DNA of 64,000 nucleotides from Alligator mississippiensis (Eukaryota; Chordata; Crocodylia; Alligatoridae), in assembly GCF_030867095.1 (NCBI RefSeq), contig NC_081832.1, forward strand, positions 60,373,444-60,437,443. The letters run 5' to 3'. Below the pieces are notes generated by a model. It did no database searches. It worked only from the letters and a program-made list of their open reading frames with translations, and was not told the origin of the DNA. This document shows positions 46,379-59,670 of this stretch, one piece after another (within the stretch, counting starts at the first letter, position 1; each line of letters starts with the position of its first letter). Both the position numbers and the translations under genes were made by a program.

Positions 46379-49300
46379 AATAGGCTGAAAATAACTTCTC
46401 TAAACTACTGTAAATTCCAAAATTCTGGGGACTGTTAGGGGTTAAACATTTATTCTAAATAAGATAACTAGGAGGAAAAGATGATCAGGATGTCCATTTT
46501 CAGTACTTTGTCCTGAATTTAAATTTCTAATCAACAAGATTAAATTTAATAGGCCTGTCTGATTTTACAGCCAAGAAAAAGTGGCAGCTGGGAAGAAGAG
46601 TTTTAAAGATATACATGACCCTCTGCGTGTTAATTTATATTTTCCTCTTTCAGCCTGGTTTTGTGTTGCTCTGCAGTTGTAGATCCATCTTATACATATT
46701 CAACATATTGGGTCACAGAGCTATTCCCTCCTGTACTCTACCACCCCGTCCTTGCATGACACACCCACTGTGTAATACCACACCATCCCTGGATCTCTGC
46801 CACGGTACCACTAAGCAGTCCAACATGCATGATCAGTCACTGAGTGACACTAAGGAGCAGTTGCTTTATGGAACTGGTCGAGGGTGCCAGTAGATAAGCA
46901 GAGACACTTACTTTAGTGGAGCTCCTCCCCTTTGGTATCTCTCCTCTACAGCATCCTTCTGATCCTGGCAGCTCAGCAGCACAGTATGTTTCTGAACCAA
47001 AATGAATTTAACACTCAGTCCATAGCTGACTGTTATTCTGAAGATGAAGGTGAAATCAGAGGCTGGTTTCAGGCAACTGTTGTAGGATCTGAACTCTGCT
47101 CTCCTTGGTTGGGTAAAGGAGCACATCAAGACAAAGCTGCTAAACCAGTTGGGGCACAAGCTGGTCAGTCAACATTTTCATTGATGCTGATGCAATATGA
47201 ACTGTTTTTTTCCAAGGCATTTTTTGTTGTTGTTGTTTTTCCATTTTGGCGGTTTAGGGTAACTTATCAGCTGTTGCCAGAAAGCAAAAAGGTTACCTGC
47301 CTTGAAAAGGGTCATCCTTTGGCTTTCTTGCTAGTCAAAAAATTAAAACAGATCCATGAATTCTCATATGTTCCACATTTCTTAACGAGATACAGGACAC
47401 GTCCTTCCCAGGGCATGCCAGGGCTCCCAGCACGGAGACACTCATGCTGGCTACAGCTAAGCATAGGATACACGGTCAACGTGCAAGCTTCACAGGCTCT
47501 GATATCACTTTCTTCTTGGCCTGCAACATTTTCTGGTAATCTGTTATCTGTCCATAGCATTTATACATGGCCATTTCCAACTAAGATGGCCATATCATTA
47601 CAAAAGGAACCTAGATTATTAATCCATGTGGAGGAAGCTTCACTTCTTCAGTCAAATTGCCCTGTACTACAACTAAGGCTAACATTCTGATCCTCATATG
47701 GGTAAGAGCGTGATCCTGCCAAATCATCAGAGCAGGTGAACTTTATTCCTTCATTCAACAGAAGGTTTTCAGCAGCTAAGTTGATCATTGAATCCTGTCC
47801 TGGAATATACAGCATGGAGCTCAGACGAGTGAAACTGTGGGTCTATGCAGAATTCTGTGGCTCTTTTAAAACGCATTGCAATTGGGAGGCTGAACCATGC
47901 CAGACTTCTCACTGCACTGGATTGCAAAGTAAACATGAAAATGAGTACGGTTGACATGTTCCATTTCCTTTTAAGGAGTGCCCTGTGGTCAGTTTTGGGG
48001 AGCACACCACTGCAGTGTTGTGTGGGCATCCCAGCACTAATGAAGAACAGCCCATCATTTTTGCAGTCACAGTTTGGTGGGGCACACACAGATTGAGAAC
48101 TCCCAGTGCTCAGTACCTCCTAGGATTTGGCCTGCTGATTACTTGTGGGGAGACCTCATAGAAACTGGGAGATGACACACAGTTATGCCATTGTGAAGGT
48201 CACAGTAGCTAATGTGAAGGTCACAACAGTTTGCTGTTACTTCAGTAAGTAATCTTTGGGGCACTATGCTCCAGGCACGCAAATCCTCTGAAATTCTTAA
48301 CTGCCTCCTACTTTCAAGCTATTCTTATCAATAACTAAAATAAGGAGGTTCCCAAAGTGAATCCCTAGCCATATTGCCAATTTAAGGGTTTGTGTTTGTA
48401 TGTGATGGGTCAGAAGGATCTAGCAAAAAGCTGTTTTTCAGCATAAAGTGCTACTTGAAAATGACATCAGCATTTTTTCTGTGAATTCCAAAGAGGAGAG
48501 CTATTTTTTCCCTCACATCTTGTATGGTATTCAGCCCATGTATTTGAATGAAGCTGGATTAGTCTTGGCAGGTGGTATAAGATGGTCAACATTTTTCTCA
48601 ACACCACCATCTTGACTAACCTGTTATTGGGAGGTGAAGGTCAGATAATTTGGAGATAGGGCCTGGAAAAAAGCAGGCCTTGGAACGGTAAGGTCTTCCT
48701 GATGAGCATTTCATACCGTTCAGCTTTGTGTGGCTTCTTATATAGGGAAAACATCGGCTTTTTTGGTTACATAATTTCTGCAGTTAGGTCATTTCTCACT
48801 GGGGGGTCCAGTCCTGCTTTGACTGCACTCAGTAGTAAAACTCCAATAGACTTTGTAGAACTTGGATGTTCCTCAAGGTGACCTGGCAGATCTGTTCCAT
48901 TTTGCCATTGTTTAAAGTACTGGTTGATTACTTTCCTTGAAATATGCTTTATCCATAACTGAAGGGAGTTGCTCTCTCTGCTATTTCCTGTTTCCTTTTC
49001 AAGCACAGAGACCGTCTCACAAAGGCAGATATCGTACAAACTAGTCACCATTAACATGAATTTCATTATGTACTGGAGAAGTAGCAGCTGCTTGCAAAAC
49101 TGTTCTTAAGCATAGAATAAATGAAGGGCTTGTGTGCACATTCTTTGGCTAGGATGTTTTTATTATTAGTATGTCACCAATCCTGCACCTCCAGGTATTT
49201 GTCTTAGTATCTGGGTACTATATGATTGCTTTATCAGCTTACACCAGGAAAGGAGCTGGAGTCTCTGATAGGGCAATGCCTTGTATCTGTTTATAGCCAT

Positions 49301-52300
49301 GAGTGAAACACACCCATGAAAATCTAAGCATATCATTTACTTTCAGATGCACTAGTGGAGGAAAATTTGAATTCAAAATATGAAAACACAAATATCCAGT
49401 TCTATACTGGTTCCATTCAGGTGAAACTCACACTGACTACACAGAGAGGACCCATAGCCCTTGCCAGTGACTTCATACTATATACCAGATTATCAGATTA
49501 TATAAATAGATGTAGCACCATTAGTTGCAATGGAATGAAGCTGATTTACCCCAAGTCAAGATCCAGCCCTATCTTTCTTAATGCTATTTGGGAGGAGCAC
49601 AAGAGGGACATAGGGAAAATGTCATTCTGAGAACAACGCTTTCAGAATTAACTATAATATTTTAAAATTGTAATTAACAGCACTTACACAAAGTAATATA
49701 CTCAAAGCACTGAACAAATCAATCAAAAAGTGCATTTAACTCTCTGAAATTGTTTGGCATTAGTAAAGTATCCTCTCTGACTTTTGGGAAAACCACCTTT
49801 ACAAATCAAAGGGCACAACCTTCCATCTGAAATCACCTTGGAGAAGCACCAGTAATGCTATTCAGAGACATTCTGAATCCACATGTTACATGTAAGGTTC
49901 ACCTCAACTCAGCTGTTTAAGAGAGCTGCTCAGCTTGTATTCAGTATTTGTCCCAAGTTGAGGAAGTGACCCTGTGGAAATTAGACTTTTAAATGTCAGT
50001 GTCCCTACATTACATTCAGTTCTCTTCTCAAGGGAACTCTTGCTCTGCATGCATTATGTACACTCCTGGAAATGCACAGTCCAACATTTTAGTCAGTTCA
50101 ACATCAGGCAAAAGGAAGATGGAAACCTGACAAGTCAAGAGCAATATCAGGAGCTGCTTCCAGGTGTATCCTTCTAGACCAATGAATGCCAAGTGTTTAC
50201 TTCTTTTTTGACTCCTGAGCTTTTCTGTTCTTCCTCCATGGCAGGCAACCATCCTGTGGCTAGTGAGAATCCCTTTAGAGTAATGTTAATCACTTGTTTC
50301 AGTGAAGAAGATGCTGAGCAATTCTGTGTGCTTTTGTTCCTTCCATTGGCATACAAGATACAGGTGGTTTGCTGTGGAGGAAGACTACTCAGCAATTGAA
50401 TTCATTTAATTTGCTAGGAATTCTAGAAATCTTCTGAATTTAGAAGGAACTAAAATGCACAGAGATCTCAAGAGAGCAGAGCAGACACTTGGTTTGGGAG
50501 GACTGGTACAGGAGTCATCATATCTCAAGATTATATATTGATTTAATCTATTCCAAACTCCTTACTGGGCTTTGGATCAGAAACTGGACAATTATAGCCA
50601 TAATGTCCCGATACTGGCATTTTTATCTATCATGAGTCGATCAGCATGGTGGCTACACATAGCAACAAAGGAAATAGGATAATTACAGAAAGAAACTAAA
50701 AAAAAAGAGAGCTTTCTGCTCTGCAGCAGTGGGGTCAGATACAAAAACAATAGAGAAAAGGTATCCAGCATTTTCTCAGTTGCCCTTGATCACAGTGGAA
50801 ACTGTTGGCCTCAGTTCAGTAACTAGTGGAGAAGTGTCCACATCACCAAATTGTCATTGCAGCTGTCAACCTTGCTAGCAAAATCTGCAGACAGGGACTG
50901 TTCAGCACAAAAACGCATTGGAAATACAACTATAAAGGAACCCTTAAAAAATCTTGGTTTGAAAAACATCAAAGCAAGGTAGCTCACATCCCTTTAATCC
51001 ACTCACTTAGATGCTAGAACTATGAAGAGGGCTTTGTGCATTGTGACTGCTGTTCACAAGGAGACAGGGCTCTGCACATCAAGAGTGAGATTGATTTGAT
51101 GGTTATATTTACCTGACTGTGTGGCAACCATCACACACAATAATAACCCTTTACCCTTATCTAGCTCTTTCCACCCACAGTCCTTTATAATCACTAATGA
51201 ACTGAGGCTTGCTACAACTTTTGAGGAAGAAAAACTCAACCTTAATCAAAAAGCATCTTTCAGCCTGTGTTCTTTTGATTTTGGTAAGCACTGGCTCTCA
51301 TACAGCATGAGAAACTCAGTTCAATGGAGAAGAACAGGGAATCAATCCTGTTGCTGAGAGGCATTGATTGCTCTGACTGAGGACGTGCTGTAGGATTCTA
51401 TCCATCCACATGTTTTCAAAGGGGACAGGCAAGTGCCCAGCTCAGACTAGGCCACATATCTTCATGACAATGGTGTATGGGGGCATGTGTGGTTTTTGCT
51501 AACCTACCAGCAGGGATCTTCAGAGCAGCCCAGTATGGTATAATATCCTCCCGTTGGCTGTAGAAGAAACAAGCAGCTGGTTGTGACTTGCAGAGAACCA
51601 TTGCGTATGGAATACAAACTGCTTACATATTTTCTGCTTTTGTTTCCCTCTATAGTAACACACAGACATTCAAAACAAAAGGCCCCAGACTTCTTTGTCT
51701 TTGTTAAACTGCAGCAAATATGGAAAATGCATTTCAGACTCCACCATTCAAGAACTGTTTCCTGTTTGGAGATAAAAATATGCTGGGTAAGCTGTGGCTC
51801 AGGGCAACCAGAATGGTGCAATAAAATAAGGCATTGACTCATCTCCAGAAAGCAGCATATTTTCCCCACTAACTATCTTTTCCTCCTGTGCTGGTAACGA
51901 GAGATGCCTGCTGATGTATATGGAGTCATGAATAAAACAACAATAAAGTGAATGGGGAAGAAAGTGGGGCAGATTTTGGGCTTTTGCAAATATGTTAGGT
52001 GGAACTACCTGAAAGTCAATGGAGATGCACTCATTTACAGCTGCAGTGAATGTGACCTGGTATATTGAAACAACTTTTTTTGATCTATTGCCATAAAAAT
52101 GGAGACATTGTGTGGTATCAGCTACCCCTCGGGTGCCTGCCACGCCCAATGAGCATGTATTCAATTGTATACTACCTACTGACAGCACTGCAAAGAACTG
52201 GCTAGTCAGTGCATTACTAGGGCACTGTTTCTAGCTAGTTCAACATCTAGCCAGGTAAGGGCTCTGTAATCATTAGAGCTAGTTGAAGACAGCAGGCTGG

Positions 52301-52785
52301 GAGCTAGCTGAGGAGGGAAAAGTAGACAGTGGTTACCTTGGGAGTTTGGGCTTGTGGGGCCTGGAAACTGGGCTGAAAAATATGTTTCTGGCAGAGGACA
52401 AGGCATTGGCCACAGCAGGAAGACTGTGAGCTAGGTTTAAAAATCACAAATTTTAAACAAAAAAACCCCCCAATTTTTTCAGTTGTGTCCCAGTATGAGA
52501 AATAGAAACTCATGTAAAATATGAAAGCTGAGATTCACATGTAATACCATAATCAAATCAGTGCTCACATGCCCACTGCACTTCACTTTGAACATTTGAC
52601 CTGAGATATTTCAATCTTCACCGGACAATCAAATGTTTTAATGTTTCAGGCTTAAGTTAACTAACTCCACTTCTAAAAGCAAAAGTCTTGATGTTTAAGC
52701 AGTAACAACTGGCGATGCCAGCATTTTTTTCTTGTTTTGAATACTCATCCTGATTACACAAGGTCACTAGTTCCTTTTTTGTCTT
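46379..52785. other. Intergenic DNA upstream of the TLR
   Basis: No gene is recognised. Open frames of up to about 250 codons near 46932-47690 lack any family feature. The sequence is AT-rich and mostly unique-looking. Undetected 5' UTR exons of the TLR could lie here. Confidence 0.5.
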
Positions 52786-52825
52786 TCTCCTACAGCAACA
52801 CAAGGAGCACATAGGAGTTTGAGAG
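52786..52825 (+). promoter_or_regulatory. Splice acceptor in the TLR 5' UTR
   Basis: A pyrimidine-rich tract ending TTTCTCCTACAG (AG at 52794-52795) lies 30 bases before the TLR start codon. This fits a spliced 5' UTR with the whole coding region in the last exon, a common TLR layout. A TGA in the short leader lies just before the ATG and blocks extension of the frame upstream. Confidence 0.5.
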
Positions 52826-55690
52826 ATGTTTTTACTGGGACTTCTGCCTGTCTTGCTTTTCTTCAGCCAAGATCTTCAAGTAGCTCCGTACTCGTATGAG
52901 AACTGCTTAGTCCATGGAAACTTGGGGAGAAGGATGAAAATGCTATGCTATCAGAGAAACTTGTCTCAAGTCCCAGCTCATCTTCCTAGCAACATAAAAA
53001 GCTTAGACCTGTGTCAGAATAGGATTGCACGCCTAAGGCAGAATGATTTCAAGAACATGAGCCTTTTGCAAATGTTAAATGTTTCTCAGAACCAAATAAA
53101 TGTCATTGAAGAAGGCACGTTCATTCACACAGGCAGCCTGGAATTCCTGAACTTCACTTCAAACCAGCTGAGGAGTCTTTCCAGCTCTACATTTCATGGA
53201 TTGGTGAATCTTACTGTCTTGCTACTCAGGAAAAACAACATTGACAGGATTGAGCTGTCGACTTTTGACCATCTGATAAAGTTAAAGGTAATTGATTTAA
53301 CTTCAAATAAGTTACATTTTGTGAAAGCTTTGGATGCTATGTTTAAGGTGAAGTCTTTGGAGATCCTGCAAATTAGCGAGAACAACATAACAAATTTTAC
53401 AACCAAAGATATTGTTTATGTGCCCATGAGGCTTCACAAACTGGATGCATCCCATAATCCGATCTCTTTCATTGATGTTACAACTGTTGCTTTGCACAGT
53501 CTTGTTTCATTGGACTTATCCTTCTCTGGCAAACATAACCATGTTACATGGCTTATACAAGATCCATGTCTCCTGAAAGGGCTAAAGAATTTATATTTAG
53601 GAGGAATATTTATGACACCAGGAGACATATCAACTGTTTTCCAAAAGCTGAGCTGCTCTTTGCTAGAGGATATCCACCTAAATGATTTGAACTTGACTGA
53701 TTCTGACAATCTTATAGAGGAGGTCTGCCTTTGGCAGCAACATGTCAAAGCTCTGAATTTACAAGGCAATAAATTCAAAAACATTAGAGCAACTGTCTTT
53801 GAAAACTGCACTCAGCTGAAGTACTTGGATATGTCACACAACAAGTTACAAGTGATACCGTCTACATCTTTTCAGTTCCTGAATGCTTTAGAATTTTTGT
53901 TCCTGGCAAACAATAAGTTCAGTGAAGTACCTATTGTGACTTCAAATATAACATCACTAAAAAGTTTGGATCTCAGCTTTAACCAGATTCAGAAAATTAC
54001 CCCAAGTGACTTTGCTGGTCTGAAGAATCTGCAGTTTCTCAATCTAACTGGAAACCAGATCACTAAAATCAATTCAGAGTTATTTCAGGATTTGGATAAT
54101 TTGTTGGAGTTAAATTTGGGAATGAACATCCTTTTGGAAATCTCACAGCCTTTCTCAGATAGTTTATGGAAGCTGGAAAAAATAAACCTCAGAAGAAATA
54201 AGATGAACTCCATCAAGAAAGGCACTTTTAGGAATTTGACTTCCCTGCAGTTTCTCAATCTGGTGGACAACCAGATTAGCACAATAGAACCAGGAGCCTT
54301 TGAAGGGCTGAGCAGCCTGCAAACATTGCTTCTTGGCAGCAACAGGATCACCGGGAACACTTTGCAGAAGGGCATTTTCAAAGGGGCAAGCTCAATAGTA
54401 GAGCTTCAGCTTTTTAACAATTACATCTCTTATGAGTCAGCTGGAAAACTTGACAACCCTCCCTTCATTCTCCTGAAGTCTTTAAAGAAACTTACTCTGA
54501 ACAGCCAACGTCATCTAGGGCTTCAGAATTTCCCATCTAACTTCTTGCAAGGTCTGGAATCAATAGTGTCAATCCATGCTGGCAACTTGGACATCAGCTC
54601 CTTGCACCCAGACACTTTTAGTTACACCCCTGGGCTCCAAGAACTGGATTTGAGCAACAATCCAATCAGTCCTATTAACCTGGACCTTTTCCAGCCTGTA
54701 GCAAACCTGACAGAATTACACCTCAATAAAATAGGGCTCCAGTCACTCAATTTTGTTCTTCATGCCAACTTCTCTAAGCTGGCAGTGCTCAGAGTAGCTA
54801 CAAATGAGCTTGATGTTATTAAACCAAACCACATTGCAGCTTTGCCATTTCTTACTTTCCTGGATCTCAGACACAATCCTTTTACCTGCTCTTGCAATAA
54901 CAAAGCATTCCTCAATTGGTCCCTTAATAGCTTAAAAACCCAGGTGATCTATTTGTGTGAGTACACTTGTGCTTTCCCACCCAGCAGTAAAGGAGACAAG
55001 CTGTGGACCTTTGATTTCTCCTCCTGCACTGCTAATCTCGACTTCATCTTGTTTATATCTAATTCAACCCTAGTTATTTTGCTGATGATTGTCTGCCTCT
55101 TTTATCACTGGAGGTGGCAGGGGATTTATGCCTACCATCTATTACTTGCTTATATTTATGACAACAGGCACAAAAGAAAAAGGCAGCATAAGAAATACGA
55201 CTATGATGCGTTTGTCTCCTACAACACAGAGGATGAGAAATGGGTGATCAATGACCTCCTTCCCAAGCTGGAAGATGAGTACCACTGGAAGCTGTGTCTG
55301 CACCACCGGGACTTTGAACCAGGAAGATCTATCCTGGACAACATTGTGGATAATATCTATGGGAGCAGGAAAACTATCTGTGTCATAACCCGCCACTACC
55401 TTGAAAGTGAATGGTGCTCTAAGGAGATTCAGGTAGCCAGCTTTCGCCTCTTTGATGAACATGAGGATGTCCTGGTCCTGATTTTCCTGGAAGACATTCC
55501 TGCTGGTTATCTATCACCCTACCATAGGATGAGAAAGCTGATAAAGAAAAAAACATACCTTGCATGGCCCCAGGAGAAGGAAAAGATTCCACTCTTTTGG
55601 CTTAAACTCCATATGGCCTTGAAGACAAGTGAAGGGAAAGTGGATGAAGATCCTATTTTGTCTGTGATTGTTCCAGATGAAGACCAATAA
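52826..55690 (+). CDS. Toll-like receptor, TLR11 subfamily (TLR13/TLR22-like), single coding exon, complete
   Basis: An innate immune receptor of 954 residues in one open frame. Residues 1 to about 20 are a signal peptide (FLLGLLPVLLFF core). About 24 leucine-rich repeats of the LxxLxLxxNxI type follow, with several NxT/S glycosylation sites. The LRRCT cap is at about 684-735 (CSC at 688-690 and three more Cys). One membrane helix lies at about 740-762 and the TIR domain at about 789-935. TIR box 1 is YDAFVSY, the BB loop is RDFEPGRSI with the conserved Pro, and box 3 is the FW near the end. Length, ectodomain layout and the shared NPPFILLKSLKKL-type segment match TLR13, TLR21 and TLR22 rather than TLR1-10. 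Mammalian TLR13 detects bacterial 23S rRNA and fish TLR22 detects dsRNA. The ligand here is unknown, and I cannot separate TLR13 from TLR22 orthology by eye. Confidence 0.93.
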   Translation: MFLLGLLPVLLFFSQDLQVAPYSYENCLVHGNLGRRMKMLCYQRNLSQVPAHLPSNIKSLDLCQNRIARLRQNDFKNMSLLQMLNVSQNQINVIEEGTFIHTGSLEFLNFTSNQLRSLSSSTFHGLVNLTVLLLRKNNIDRIELSTFDHLIKLKVIDLTSNKLHFVKALDAMFKVKSLEILQISENNITNFTTKDIVYVPMRLHKLDASHNPISFIDVTTVALHSLVSLDLSFSGKHNHVTWLIQDPCLLKGLKNLYLGGIFMTPGDISTVFQKLSCSLLEDIHLNDLNLTDSDNLIEEVCLWQQHVKALNLQGNKFKNIRATVFENCTQLKYLDMSHNKLQVIPSTSFQFLNALEFLFLANNKFSEVPIVTSNITSLKSLDLSFNQIQKITPSDFAGLKNLQFLNLTGNQITKINSELFQDLDNLLELNLGMNILLEISQPFSDSLWKLEKINLRRNKMNSIKKGTFRNLTSLQFLNLVDNQISTIEPGAFEGLSSLQTLLLGSNRITGNTLQKGIFKGASSIVELQLFNNYISYESAGKLDNPPFILLKSLKKLTLNSQRHLGLQNFPSNFLQGLESIVSIHAGNLDISSLHPDTFSYTPGLQELDLSNNPISPINLDLFQPVANLTELHLNKIGLQSLNFVLHANFSKLAVLRVATNELDVIKPNHIAALPFLTFLDLRHNPFTCSCNNKAFLNWSLNSLKTQVIYLCEYTCAFPPSSKGDKLWTFDFSSCTANLDFILFISNSTLVILLMIVCLFYHWRWQGIYAYHLLLAYIYDNRHKRKRQHKKYDYDAFVSYNTEDEKWVINDLLPKLEDEYHWKLCLHHRDFEPGRSILDNIVDNIYGSRKTICVITRHYLESEWCSKEIQVASFRLFDEHEDVLVLIFLEDIPAGYLSPYHRMRKLIKKKTYLAWPQEKEKIPLFWLKLHMALKTSEGKVDEDPILSVIVPDEDQ

Positions 55691-55815
55691 AGACAGTTCC
55701 CAGTAGTAAATGTCTGTCTATGGCATGCCTAATGGGCTTACTCTGTAGTTTCTAGCTACATCAACCTTACAAAAAGTGCTGTGAACTTTGAACGATCTTT
55801 ACTCTAAATATTAAA
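55686..55815 (+). terminator. Poly(A) signals after the TLR
   Basis: AATAAA at 55686-55691 overlaps the TAA stop codon (55688-55690). ATTAAA follows at 55810-55815. The second, or later signals near 56160, is likelier to be used because the first would leave almost no 3' UTR. Confidence 0.4.
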
Positions 55816-58800
55816 CTCTAATTTTTAGGGTATTTTCTACATTTTTTTAAGATGTAGGATAAAAGATTGATTACCAGTGGTATTCAGAGCAGGAAGAAAA
55901 GTGTCATATTAATCCTCTTCCATAGATATATTTAGTAACAGTATAATTATTATTTCAGTAAGAATTGCAATTGTTTCCTGAAATATTTATCCCCAGTGCT
56001 GATGTGCTTATCTCTGTTTCAAAGTGCTTGTACCAGTACTGGGTATTTCTCTTCTCAAAGGGGAATAGCTATTTGAGTAGGAGATTGTGACACTGAAGGC
56101 CTGAACAGATGACACATTTACAACAGTGCAATCAGTCTACACCAGTGAAAAAGAGGAACGAATAAATGATGTAAACTCTCATACGAGGGTAACTTTTCCC
56201 AATCCAATGCAATGTGAGCTGTGTTGGTTTCATCTGTCTACATCTATCCAAATGTAGCTGATTGCCAAAGGCAAACAGGTTGTTATCTGGTCCCTGCCAC
56301 CTACTGATGAGTGTCATAATAGCCCCCTATTGCATGAAGCTACCCCAGGAGAGCTCTCCATCTGTGCACATTCTTGACATTACATAGCTACTCAGACATG
56401 ATGGTGAATATAAGAATCAGGGAAGAATAGAATAGAAACTTGTGACTAGTCATATTGAAATCTTAAGTGCTTAATGGCTTTGCTAGATAAGGGCTTTCCT
56501 TCTTAACTCTTCAATAAGTAAAAAGATTGTGAGTGAATCTATGATTTTATGGAGACCACTAACCAGATTGTTTGATTTAACAGAATCAATGAGACATGTT
56601 TTAGATGAGACTGCTATCTAGCATTTTGCATAGCATGTTCAGTAGCTACTTTCCTAATTTTATTTGAATAAGTTAGAAAGGATTTTTAATTAAAAGAATG
56701 GATGACGTAGGATTTGGGTGAAGTTGAATGGATGACATCCACCACAGAAGGGATTTTATGCCAGGTGAATTTGTCTCTGTGGGCCAGCTACTCATATGAA
56801 ATAGTACTATTGCCATGCAAGGCTTAGTTCTCAATAAACAAGTGTGATCTAAGCAATTTTTTGAGCCTAGTGCAGTCATCAGTTGTGCATATGACATGGC
56901 AGGTGGGGCAGAGAATGAGGCACACCACTCAGGTGGGAAGGACAGCCAGCTAAGTGGCCAACTGCAGCAAGATTGCAGTGTTGGACATGTGGCAGAGAGA
57001 GGGGTTTGTTATGATCAGGAGAATGAGAGAGAGTATGAGGAGAAGGGGCATTTTTGCAGACTATTTTGGGCACCAAGGAGTGAGGCTGTAACACAGAAGG
57101 CGAAGCAGTCAACAAAATGATTCACATCAACCCACAGAGGTGGCACTGGAATTAAAACAACTGCCAATTTTATATCTTGGCAATTTTTAGCATGAAGGAG
57201 GGCATGCTTCCTATTGCCCTCCTCTCCACTGGTACTCGCAGGGGCAGCAGGCTGGTTGACAATGAAGGTTAGGATCTAGGTCCGGGATCAGTTGGTGTCA
57301 GCTCTCTGTCGGACTCCTGCAAGGTAAACAGTTCCTGGCTGTCAGGTGAATCTTCTCAGAAGGCATCCTCAGTCCTACTGGCCCTTGGGGTCCTGTGCTT
57401 CATAAGCCATATCCGATATGAAATAATGTTTTTTGCTGGTTTCTCATGTCAAAATGCTGTCCAAATCTCTTTAGTTAGGATAGGTAGATGGAGCACTCCT
57501 GGGGGAGTTGTTTCAGTCCTTGACCCATCTTTATCTTGCTACATCCCACTGCTAGCCCTGTGCAGCCAGGGCTGTAGGGATGGCTTTATAAACCTCCTGA
57601 TTTTTCTGCCTCTTCTGGACAGCTCCTTGCACCTTTGCCTCTCCCTGTCATCATAGAAGGTTCAGGATTCTGCATGGGTCCAATGGCAAGTGTGACAAGA
57701 AAGAATGGCACAAGAATTAATATTTGAAACCTGCAGGAGTGCAACTAAGATGGTGATTCCTTGTGCATATGCAAAGAAGCAGAGTCTGGTTGTATGCCAG
57801 GATTTAAACAAAGAGGTGCCATCTGCTTTCCATGACCCTGGAGGAGAGGTGGCCACACAGGTAAATAGACCTGCTAGTAGCCAGGGAGCAAAGTATTGTG
57901 GGAAGATGGCTGGCAGACTTTTGTAATAATTCCTAGCAGAGGCAAGCACATAAACATTGCTCCATTTTTCTGACACCAATGCAAAATTACTTCTGTTCCT
58001 TGCTTAAAGGACATGCTCCCTGCATAGGGAGTGGGGAGAACACTAAGACATACTGGAGAAGTATGGGTGTTCTGAAATGAATAGCCTAGTGAATCTGCAA
58101 AATTATTCATCCAGATATAATTTTATGCACAAATGCTGTACCAGGGCCAATAATACAGGAACTACATGGCATTTAATACTTAGATGTTAGCAATGCTGTT
58201 ACTGTTGTACTAGCCTTTCTTCACTCCATTATTGCACTCCATTATTGCACGTGATCATGTGTAAGTTATTGAGGATTCCTACATGTGTTCACCTGGTCTC
58301 TGCAACCCAATAATTAACTCACCAATTAAATGGGGAAGCAGTGTCGTGTGATGGCTAGAATATGGTACTGAAGTCAGAAGATAAGAGCTTTGTTCCTAAC
58401 TGCCACAGGTTTCCTGTGAGTTAGATTAAGGTGTCATCTCTGAACTAGGAGTTCTAGATTTTTGCATTTCTTTTTGTCTCAGACCAACTTGGCTACCAAA
58501 TGCATCCCTGAAACATGGCAGATCCCACATTTTAGCTGATTTTGGATTTTAAACTTAATTGCTGAACAACAAGAAATATTTCTACACCTCCCAGCTTGCC
58601 ATCTGACACCTCCAGGGAAAGAATCCTACCTGATCTGCACAACAAAGAACAACTCAGAACAGTTCACAAAGACACTCTCATGGACCCAGATGGACAGGTT
58701 TCCATCTCCAGCTTCCTCTGTGCAAAAATGAAGTTTATTTCCTACCTATGGGGACTTTTTACCATCTTTAATTTTCCCTGAGCCTGGTGACGGGCATTTG

Positions 58801-59036
58801 AGACCAAAAACTTGCAGAAAAAAGATATTTTTTTTTCCAATTTCCTAGTTGGTCTAATAAAAGGTATCATCTCTGAACTAAGAGATCTAGATTTTTGCAT
58901 TTTCCCCTTTGGACTTTTTAAAAACTTCTCCCTCCAATGCTTGGGCCATTAGTTTCCTTTCTGTACAATTAGATCTTGATGCTTCTCTTCTTCACTATGC
59001 TGTTGTGAAACTAAATTCAGGGGAAGTTAAGTACTT
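55816..59036. other. Intergenic DNA downstream of the TLR
   Basis: No gene is recognised. It contains a tRNA-SINE-like start (about 58335-58400, GTGATGGCTAGAATATGG). Two direct copies of a block containing TCATCTCTGAACTAGGAG-like sequence lie at about 58429-58475 and 58862-58906. Confidence 0.5.
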
Positions 59037-59670
59037 AGATTTCATAGATTTCTAGAGTTGGAAGGGACCTGGTAGATCATCGGGTCCGATCCCCTGCTCC
59101 AGGAAGGATAGAGCGCTGGGGTTAAGTAACCCCAGCCAGATGCCTGCCTAATCTCCTCTTGGAATACCTCCAGGGTAGGGGAAAGCACCACCTCCCTTGG
59201 AAGCCCATTCTATATTTTGGCAATCCTTACCGTAAATAATTTCTTCCTTATGTCCAATCTAAATCTGTTCTCCTTCAGTTTGTGGCCATTATTTCTGGTA
59301 ACCCTGAGGGGCGTCCTGATATTCCCTGCTGACCCCCTCAATGAGGCAGCCACAAGATCGCCTCTCAGCCTTTTCTTGCAGAGGCTGAAGAGATTTAGAT
59401 CCCTCAGTCTGTCTTCATAGGGTCTTACCTGCAGGCCCTCAACCATACGAGTAGCTCTCCTCTGAACCCTCTCAAGGTTATCCACATCACTCTTGAAGTG
59501 TGGAGCCCAAAACTGGATGCAATACTCCCATCTGCGGCCTCACCAATGCCGCACAAAGGGGAATTATCACGTTCCTAGACCTGCTCGTGATGCACCTACT
59601 GATGCAAGAAAGAGTGCGGTTAGCCTTGCTTATTACCTCGTCATACTGCTTAGAGATGCTCAGTTGACAG
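59037..59670 (-). mobile_element. CR1 LINE 3' fragment with RT C-terminus
   Basis: It starts TAGATTTCATAGATTTCTAG and TTGGAAGGGACCTGGTAGAT. The minus strand encodes NLERVQRRATRMVEGLQVRP and RLRDLNLFSLCKKRLRGDLV, the CR1 RT tail. It is a different subfamily from the 44.8-kb copy because the 3' motif has GGGTCCGATCCCCTGCTCC. Confidence 0.88.

Noticed and set aside
46932-47690. A 252-codon open frame on the plus strand
   Set aside because: It has no recognisable domain, its composition looks like translated intergenic DNA, and no splice or promoter context supports it.
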